Shown here in pieces: positions 56,413-64,000 of a stretch of 64,000 bases of DNA (position 1 is the stretch's first letter; the number at the start of each line of letters is the position of its first letter). The stretch covers positions 935-64,934 of the forward strand of contig NW_004457617.1 in the NCBI RefSeq assembly GCF_000313135.1, given 5' to 3'. Under the pieces are notes generated by a model that ran no database searches, was not told the DNA's origin, and saw nothing but the letters and a program-made list of their open reading frames with translations. A program made the position numbers and the translations under genes. The stretch is from Acanthamoeba castellanii str. Neff (lineage: Eukaryota; Discosea; Longamoebia; Acanthamoebidae).

Positions 56413-59400
56413 ATGGCCGATCAATCGCCCGAGCCAACGCCCCCGCATCGCGAGGTGGTGGATTTTACGCAATCTGCCCCTGCCGCGATCGTCACCACCG
56501 TTGCCGCAGATGAAACGAGACCCAGAGGCAGCACATCTGGTTCGATTCCGACCGTCGTGGTGCAGGATTTCGATGAGGGCGCTGCGCTGAGGAGAGCAAG
56601 GAGCAACAGCAGGAAGAAAAAGAAGAAGAAGCAGAAGGCGCACAAGAAATCGACCACGGAGACCGAGACGGGTTCGGAGAGCGACACGGAGGATGAAGCT
56701 GAGGAGTCGTCTTCATCTTCGTCGAGTAGCGAGAGCGACGACGAAGAGGAGGAGCAAGAGGAGAAGAAGGCACCGCCCAAGAAGACCAGATTCGACGTGC
56801 CCAAGAAGGCCAAGAAGGACAAGAGCGCTCTCGCCCCCAGGTCGAGTGTCGATGTTGCCGCGCTGAGGTACGTTCTGCCTCTGCTTCTTTCAACTCACTT
56901 CCTCAATGAAGCAATTTTTCATTGTTGATTCATTTATTCAATCACAAAACCATGATCCATTCATTTGATTAAATGTGAGCTTCTCCTCTCAAAACTATTA
57001 AGCAGGCGCAGCGAGGACTGGCGCGGTGCGCCGAGGGCAAGCATCGATTACTTTGCCGACATCCGCAACCCGCCTCGCTACTCAGTTGATCTGCGTCGCA
57101 GCGAAGACAGGTGCGCGTGCCGCGTGAACCTCCTCCACTTCTCGTTCTCGCTTGGGCTCACAATGTTGTGGTGTACCACTTGGCTTCTTCTCCTTCTCCT
57201 TCTTCTTCTCCTTCTCCTTCGCTTGGCGTCAACAGGCACCGCTACAGCGAGATTGCAGGCGATGCCTTCATGAGGAGGCGCTCCTTTGGCACCCGCGGCA
57301 CCGCGCTCACCGTCGAGCCTCTTGGTACTACGTGTTGTGTCGTTGGTCGTGTGCGTGTGCGTGTGCGTGTGCGTGTGCGTGTGCGTGTGCGTGTGCGTGT
57401 GCGTGTGCGTGTGCGTGTGCGTGTGCGTGTGCGAGAGCGATTGGCTGCAGTGGCTGACTCGGCCCTTTCGCAGACGAGCAAGAAGAGGATCTCTTCGGTC
57501 GGCGCAGCAGGGAGATGCCGGCGCTGTTTGGCATCCGCCCGTCGTGGTCGGGTCGCGAGTCCGTCGATCGCAGGCGGTTCACCCAGCAGCTCGACAACGA
57601 GCTTCGCGCGCCCCACCCCGTCCATCGTACGCCCTTCTCATTAAGTAGTCAAGCATGAACGCCAACACACAACACACAACACACAACACACAACACACAA
57701 CACACAACACACAACACAACACACAACACACAACAACAGAGTCCAACATCTTGGCCCTGATTGGCAACATCATCTATGCCGCGCTCTTCGGCTGGATCAT
57801 CGCCGCCGCCTACATGGCGGCCGCGGGCGTCCTGTGGCTCTCGCAGGTGGGCAAGCCCTACGCCTACATGTGCAAGAAGCTGGCGGGCTACTACCTGTGG
57901 CCCTTCGGCAAGTACCTGACGGTAGGGTCCTACGGCGCTTATGTCGATACCGTGCGCGTGGGGTAAAGTGTTAACCCCGAAGCCGTCTGCGTGTGTCTTT
58001 TTTCTCAGAGGCCCGCTGGCTACGGCGCCATGTCCGCGTCTAAGAAGGGTGCGTGAGCGATACGCCGTGTGGTGGTCACGCTCGGGCCTGACGTTCGTTT
58101 CGCTTTCGCTTTCGTTTTCGGTGTGTTCAGACGACACGCTTGAGCCGTTCACGGAAAGTACTTCGCTGTTGACGAGCCAATCCAAGCGTTCGCCAGTGAT
58201 GACGGAGGAGGCCTACGTAGAGGTCTACGACGACTTCCAGGCCTACGAGGTCGGCGGTGCGGCCAAGGCGATCTGGTCCATCGTCGGTACCACACCTGCC
58301 AACCCCCACTTGCCCCTCTCGACGCTGACTCAGTGGTGGCTCGCTCCGCACACAGCCGCGTTCCTGACCGTGATTCACGCCGCGATCGCCGCCATCTGCT
58401 GGATCGTCGTCGTCAGCATTCCCATGTCCAAGGTGCTGCCTCCAGGCCTCCGCTCCGCTCTTCGCCCTTGCGCTGACTATCGCACCTCTCGCTCGACCTC
58501 CTCTTCGTCTTCTTCTTCTTCGACAGGTCCACCAAGTCGGCATCAAGATGGCGTGGCACGACCCGTTGGCCGTGCGCATCACGTCGTCGGCCAAGATGGA
58601 CGGCGAGATCGAACTGAGCACCGAACAGGCCTTCAGCCTCAGCTACGTCTCCTACCAGGCGCTCGGCGTCAATGTCGTCCTCCTGAGTACGTCCTGGCCC
58701 CTCTGAGTTTGCTGCTCAGGAGGTGCCTTCGTCTCACCCGTGCGTGCGTGCGTGGGTTGGTGGTGACACCAGATATGACGCCGTGCATTCTGATCGTGGT
58801 GCTGTTCGAGCTGGTCATTCCGCACGAGTACCACCCGCCCTCGGTCATCTTCGCGCTGATGTGCCTCTTTGGCATCGTCCCACTCGCCTATATCATCGGC
58901 ACGGCCGTGGGCAGGTAATCAACAACTTTCTTTTCTTTTCTTTTTTCTTTTCTTTTGTATGATTTTGCTTTATTTTCAATGAAACGTTGCATTGTCTAAC
59001 GTTTGTGGTGGTTTTCTTTTTGTTCCCCAGCATCGCGCTGCAGACCAATTTCACGGTGGGGGCCATGCTCAACGCCATCTTCGGCGTGTCGATCGAAATC
59101 ATCCTCTACTCCAGGTACCGACCAACGTCGCGTTGTTATTTTTTTATTTTTTATTCTATTTTAGAATCGCCTCCTAACCGCGATCTTTGCATGCAGCGCC
59201 ATTCGGAGAGGTGGTCTCGAGACGTTGGTGCAGGCTGGCGTTACCGGTTCGGTGTTGGGCGATCTGCTGCTCATCCCCGGTCTCTCTATGGTACCCCACA
59301 CCGCACGCACGCAGTAAGTTATTTTGTGTTCTTTTTTTTTTCTGTATATTGATTACTGTTTATCGGGCAGCTCGCGGGCGGTATCAAGTACAAGGAACAG

Positions 59401-60784
59401 AGGTTCAGCCCGGCAGTGGCCGGCGTGTCATCCGTGCTCCTCGTCATTTCGGTCATCGGTACGCACACACGACACGACACATCACGATGACACACACACG
59501 CCTCCTCGCTCACTTGTGATCGGTTCCTCTAAGGTGCCTTCACGCCCACCATCGTGTGGCTGGTGTACGGTGAGTACCACTTCTCGTGCCAGAGCTGCAC
59601 CTTCTTCAACGGGTACGTTCTACTCTGCTCGCTGCCGCCCTGATCGCGGTGAGTACTCCTCATTGACTCGACCCACTTTTCGCCCATGCAGCACGGAAGC
59701 CTGCCAGGCCTGCGACTTTGTCCGCGTGACCGATTACGACTCGTCGCCTGTCTACATTCATGCCGTGAGGTACCAGCCTGCGCCCTGTTGCTGCGTATGT
59801 GTCGTGTGTGTGTGTGTGTGCGTGTGTCGTGTCGTGTGTCGTGTGTGTCGTGTGTCGTGTGTGTCGTGTGTCGTGTCCAACTAAACTCGCATCGACGAAT
59901 GCCAGACCGCTGATGTACGCGTGTTCGATCATTCTGCCCTTCGCCTATCTGGTCGGCCTCCTCTTCACGCTCAAGACCCACTCCTACATTTTCGAGAATG
60001 TCGAGCCCGATGAGCAGGCACGCATCACCACCGCACACACGGCCGCACACGCACAACCGCACACGCACGCATGTTGAATTCTTGTTCTTACGACGTGGTT
60101 GCGCAGGATGCCCCTCGCTGGACCATTCGCAAGTCGTCGATCGTTCTGGGCATCTCCATCGCCCTCTTCGCGATCGTGTCGGAGGGTCTCGTCGCCGTCA
60201 TGGAGCCGGCCCTCCACGATCTCGGCATCAACCAGACCTTCGCCGGGTTGACACTGATGGCGCTCGTGCCCTCTTCCGCCGAGGTACGCACCATAACCAC
60301 TCATTCTCTTGTTTTCGTTTCGTTTCGGGACTAACCACAGCACACGCACCACCGCACACGCACCACCGCACACAGTACGTCAATGCCATTCAGTTCGCGT
60401 TGAACAACCAGATCGCGTTGTCGATGGAGATTGGCGCCTCTTCTGCCGTCCAGATCTGTCTCATCATGATGCCCATCCTCGTCGGCTTCTCTGCCTTTGT
60501 ACGTGCATTCCACGCATTCCACGCACGCGCCGCACACGCCAAACCTGTCGCACACGCACTGACACACATGCGCGTGGCACACCCAGGTGAACCACCTGAA
60601 CAGTGCCAACTCGTTCATCCTCGTGTTCCCGCTGTTCTCGGTGTTCGCCATCATCATGAGCGTGATCATCGTCAACTACATCTCCATCGAGGGTGTGACA
60701 AACTACTTCAAGGGCGCCTCACTCACCATCATCTACCTCCTCTTCGTTGCTGCCTTCTTCTTCTCCCAGCATGTGACAGTGTAA
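56413..60784 (+). CDS. VNX1-type cation/proton antiporter (CaCA/CAX family)
   Basis: A disordered N-terminus of about 230 residues (MADQSPEPTPPHREVVDFT; Ser/Glu and Lys runs; RRRSFGTRG) precedes a YccF-like membrane segment (SNILALIGNIIYAALFGWIIAAAYMAAAG...GKPYAYMCKKLAGYYLWPFGKYL). This is the arrangement of yeast VNX1. The exchanger core follows: GSIALQTNFTVGAMLNAIFGVSIEIILY (alpha-1), GVTGSVLGDLLLIPGLSMLAGGIKYKEQRF and LMALVPSSAEYVNAIQFALNNQIALSMEIGASSAVQI (alpha-2 with the conserved SSAE). The end is GASLTIIYLLFVAAFFFSQHVTV. Such proteins exchange Na+/K+ or Ca2+ for H+ at vacuolar membranes, here perhaps the contractile vacuole or lysosome. About 15 exons. Confidence 0.88.
57351..57432. 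repeat. Intronic GTGCGT hexamer array
   Basis: About 13 perfect six-base units in an antiporter intron. Confidence 0.95.
57662..57736. repeat. Intronic CAACACA heptamer array
   Basis: About ten seven-base units, one shortened, ending directly at the acceptor of an antiporter intron. Confidence 0.93.
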
Positions 60785-61046
60785 TCAGCTTCCTCTGCCC
60801 TCCTTCTTGCTTTGTCTCTTTCTCAGCCACAATCTACAACATTTTGTACATTCAGCAGCACCATGTGACCTCATTTTGTCATGGTTGGCACAAAAGAAAG
60901 CCTTCCTTTCCAGCCAGCCCACTCCTTGACCCACAACCCAACACTGGCAAGAGACTTCACAGGCTGGACCCAACCAGGAAGGAAGAAAAGAGAAAAAAGA
61001 AAAGAAGAAAAGGAAACGAAAGGCCTTATCGTGTGAACAAGCAAAG

Positions 61047-62934
61047 ATGAGGTCCTGCGCTCGCGTCAGCTGCCGGCCTTCTACGCGGCCGGGTGCACTC
61101 GTCACGTCCAGCAGCTGGCAAGGTGCAGTGGGAACGCACCGGAGCAGCCAGCGCCTGCGGCAGACGACCGATCATCACTCCACATCAGTTGTGCGACAAC
61201 TCCGCTGCTTCTCGTCAAGCACAGCCCCTGGCGAAGGAAGCGAATTCGAACCGGAGGTGGTGGACCAGGTGCCCTTCCCCTCTTTTATCTATTTTTTCTA
61301 TTTATTTATTTATTTAATCTATTTATTTACGAAAAACAGTTCAAGCGTGCGTTCTACGACCAGCTGGCCGGTGGACCCAACAGCCCCGTCATGATCGCCG
61401 ACGTCGAGGGACGCGGCCGCGCCATTGTCGCACGCCACAACATCACCAAGGGTACCCCTCGTGCGGCACGACACACACGCACCCGCACACGCACCCGCAC
61501 ACGCCACCGCACACACCGCACACAGTCTAAACAATTGGCTGCGGCAGGTCAGCTGATCACGGCCGAGAAGCCCTTCGTGAGCTACCTCTCGGAGCGCGTG
61601 GAGACCCACGGCGCCGCGCACCCGCCCAAGCCCACCCGCTGCGACCACTGCATGCGCGGCCTTCCCCCCGCCGCCGCCAAGGCCGCCCAACACAACAATC
61701 CCGCCGGTGCGGTGTGTGCGGTGGCGTGTGCGGTGTGTGCGGTGGTGTGTGCGGTGGCTTGTGCGGTCGTGCTCATAACTTTTTTTTGGTGCTCAACAGA
61801 GGACGAGCGGCTGTGTGGGTCGTGTGGCCAGGCCTACTGCTCGCACGCGTGTCGCGAGGAGGCCAAGGCCCAGTACCACGAGGCCATCTGCGAGCTGGGC
61901 AAGGAGGTCCGCGAAATGGAAATCCACTGCAGCAAAGGTACCACCGCCACCTTAACTCTCACCGTCACCTTAACCACCACTACCACTCCCACCACCTTAA
62001 CATTCATTGCCGCCACCTTAACACGGATGGGTCTTCAGACAAGCGCAAGTTTCCGCTGTTGGCGATGCGGACGATGGCCCGCATTCTGCTCAATTTCCGG
62101 GACACGGGCTCGCTCGACGCGACGTGGGTCCCGCTGCAGGTGCTGGGCTTCGCCAAGCAGAAGCCCGAGCTCTGGACCCAAGACTACGACGTCTTCAAGC
62201 GCTGCTTCATCCACAACGAAGACCAAGCCGACTGTACGGGTGTCGTGTGTGTCGTGTGTGTCGTGTGTGTCGTGTGTGTCGTGTGTGTCGTGTGTGTCGT
62301 GTGTGTCGTGTGTGTCGTGTGTGTCGTGTGTGTCGTGTGTGTCGTGTGTGTCGTGTGTGTCGTGTGTGTCGTGTGTGCGGTCGTGCGTGTGCGACTGACG
62401 AGAGAAGCTTGGCAGTCTTCAGCTATGAGTGGTACTGCCGCATGATGCAGATCTTCTACATCAACTCGGTCAGCGTGACGATGGACTCGACGCAGCAAAA
62501 CGTCGGGGCCGGCCTCTACATCCTCTCCTCCTTCTACAACCACTCCTGCGTGCCCAACACCCGCTCGTCCTATCCCGGTGCGTGTGTGCGGTGGTGTGTG
62601 CGGTGGTGTGTGCCGTGTGTGCGGTGCTGACACACGTGTGCGCACACAGAGAACAACACGTGGCACGTGTATGCGAGCAAGCCGATTGAGGCGGGCCAGG
62701 AGATCTTCATCTCGTACGTCGACCACATGAAGAGCAACAAGACCGTCGAGACGAGGAGACAACACCTCTACAACCACTACGTACCGTTTGCCCCCAAACA
62801 CTCTCGTACCAACTCTCCTGTGATTCACGACCAACGACACGACACGACACGACGCGACACAGGGCTTCTGGTGCGAGTGTCCGCGCTGCCGTCTGGAATT
62901 GGATCTCGCCCGACGGGAGCAGGGCCCCGCGTGA
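61047..62934 (+). CDS. SET-domain protein with MYND-like zinc finger (SMYD type)
   Basis: The start MRSCARVSCRPSTRPGALV is Arg/Ser-rich without acidic residues for about 60 residues and could be a mitochondrial presequence. Then MIADVEGRGRAIVARHNITKGQLITAEKPFVSYL (SET N-part), a Cys/His finger (RCDHCMRGLPP, LCGSCGQAYCSHACREEAKAQYHEAICE) in MYND position, a helical insert (KRKFPLLAMRTMARILL) and GLYILSSFYNHSCVPNT (the NHSC motif). AGQEIFISYVDH is followed by the post-SET GFWCECPRCRLE. This is the split-SET order of SMYD lysine methyltransferases. The stop at 62932-62934 is 113 bp from the convergent gene. Confidence 0.85.
62236..62373. repeat. Intronic nine-base array (GTCGTGTGT)
   Basis: About 15 nearly perfect nine-base units in an intron of the SET gene. 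Confidence 0.95.
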
Positions 62935-63047
62935 GTTGTGTGTGTTCTGTCAAACTCAAACAAGAGAACACAAACTAACCAACAGAGGTGAAAAAAGAGA
63001 CATTTATTTGATTACATTTTTGTTGTGTTGTGAACAGGCGGTGGTGG

Positions 63048-63935
63048 TCACTTGCCGGTGACGGCGGGCGAGGTGGTGGCGGTGGTGGTGGCGGATGGTG
63101 GGTTGATGATGGCAATGGGCAGGAGGAACTCCTCGTGGAAGCCGGACATGGCGGCCAGGAGCAGGTAGGGCAGCGAGGGCGGCACCGCGCCCGCCGTGCC
63201 CATCCCCGGCCGCATGCGCGAGGCCCGCAGCGCGTCGCCCAGCTTCGACAGCCGCTCGGCCATCTCCTTCACGTGCGACGGCGGCACGAAGAGCAGCGTG
63301 CACCCGCGGCGCGCGAGCTCCGTGACGAGCGGGTGGCCGTCGACCAGCTCGCCGTAGCCCATCAGACACACCGACCACTCGCCGGCGCGGGCTCCGCTGT
63401 CTCCGGCGCCGCCCACAACGGCCTCGGCCAGGGCCGACGGCGTAGCGCTGGTGGCGGCGGCGGCGGCGATGACGGGCGCGAGGTCAACAAAGGCAAGCGA
63501 GCGCAGCTTCTTGCGGTACTTGGAGACGAGCTTGGGCGTGGCGGTCAGGGCGCAGGCGTGGGGCCAGCCGAAGCCGGCCTCGCTGCCGTAGACCGGACCC
63601 TCGGGCCACACGCGCAGCCCGTGGAGCGCGTTGCCCACGACCCACTCGACCTGGCGGCCCTCGGCCTCGTCGTCAAAGCGGGCTTCGCTGCCGGGGCCTC
63701 CGCCGCCGCGCTCGCGGCTGCCGCGGGCCGTGACGGGCACCGGGCTGGCGGTGATGAGCGCCGACGACGGGCCGCCGCCTGGCGAGGGGAGCACCATGGC
63801 CGCGTGGTGGTGGGCGGGCGCCAGGTGAGAGAAGGCGAGCACAAAGCGCGGGATCTGCTGGCCCATCGCCGCCAGGGCCGCCGCCGACACCGACATCGAC
63901 GCCGGACCTTCGCCGCGCAGCAGCTTCCTCGGTTT
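63048..63935 (-). CDS. Unidentified protein, last exon(s) only
   Basis: An open frame from an acceptor at about 63936 to a stop at 63048. It encodes about 295 residues: KPRKLLRGEGPASMSVSAA, FVLAFSHLAPAHHHAAMVLP, VEWVVGNALHGLRVWPEG, YGSEAGFGWPHACALTATPK, SVCLMGYGELVDGHPLVTEL, FVPPSHVKEMAERLSKL and a Thr-rich end. The alternation of hydrophobic strands and loops suggests a folded enzyme-like domain. I recognise no family. The 5' part lies beyond the window; the intron at its upstream side has CACACGA repeats. Confidence 0.6.
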   Translation of the reverse strand, partial: KPRKLLRGEGPASMSVSAAALAAMGQQIPRFVLAFSHLAPAHHHAAMVLPSPGGGPSSALITASPVPVTARGSRERGGGGPGSEARFDDEAEGRQVEWVVGNALHGLRVWPEGPVYGSEAGFGWPHACALTATPKLVSKYRKKLRSLAFVDLAPVIAAAAATSATPSALAEAVVGGAGDSGARAGEWSVCLMGYGELVDGHPLVTELARRGCTLLFVPPSHVKEMAERLSKLGDALRASRMRPGMGTAGAVPPSLPYLLLAAMSGFHEEFLLPIAIINPPSATTTATTSPAVTGK

Positions 63936-64000
63936 CTGTTTGACACGACACACACGACACACACGACACACACGACACGATACGACACACGGCACACGAC

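Overview
The window looks like nuclear DNA of a free-living amoeba, most probably Acanthamoeba (A. castellanii or a close relative). It is GC-rich and gene-dense. Most genes are cut by many short introns that begin GTAC(G) and are filled with CGTGT/CACAC simple repeats. The 5S rRNA at 3229-3347 resembles the Acanthamoeba 5S as I recall it. The protein set is amoebozoan: coactosin, a G-alpha subunit, a TKL kinase and an F-box/beta-helix protein. No bacterial operon, phage, CRISPR array or intact transposon was seen.

Layout. 1-1.4 kb: AT-richer relic sequence with a 21-bp hairpin and a Cys-rich broken reading frame. 1.4-3.6 kb: a DUF1963-like gene, a duplicated scrap of the F-box gene found at 39.4 kb, a 5S rRNA gene and tRNA-Lys(CTT). 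3.7-11.3 kb: a Ser-rich protein (-), a G-alpha subunit (-), a coiled-coil protein (+) and an acidic nuclear-type protein (-). 11.7-19.7 kb: a secreted GtaA-type glutaminase (+), a long-chain acyl-CoA synthetase (+) and a Cys-rich membrane protein (+). 19.8-27.8 kb: a HELQ-type helicase (-) with a 21-N assembly gap in an exon, divergent from an ER-targeted GTPase with an HSP20-like C-terminus (+). 27.9-36.7 kb: a large TKL kinase (-), coactosin (-), an STK16-type kinase (-) and a small two-TM protein (+). 36.8-42.0 kb: cyclophilin H (-), a type I glycoprotein (+), the F-box/beta-helix gene (+) and a second small type I protein (-). 42.7-52.6 kb, all minus: an EF-hand mitochondrial carrier, a DUF1771-Smr protein, a CASTOR-like ACT protein and a Pro-rich small protein. 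53.0-62.9 kb, all plus: a GPH/MFSD2-type transporter, a VNX1/CAX cation-proton antiporter and a SET/MYND protein. 63.0 kb to the end: an unidentified partial gene (-).

The genes do not form one pathway. Themes that recur are signalling (G-alpha, two kinases, and the CASTOR-like protein, which could be an arginine sensor), nutrient handling (glutaminase, acyl-CoA synthetase, three transporters) and membrane surface proteins. The most unusual items are the GTPase-HSP20 fusion, the CASTOR homologue outside animals, the five-fold AEYG repeat in the TKL kinase, a G-alpha with an altered G1 motif, palindromic TGACGTCA promoter sites, and the intron repeat landscape.

CDS entries give the genomic span from start to stop codon, introns included. 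Exon boundaries were read by eye from GT..AG and frame continuity.
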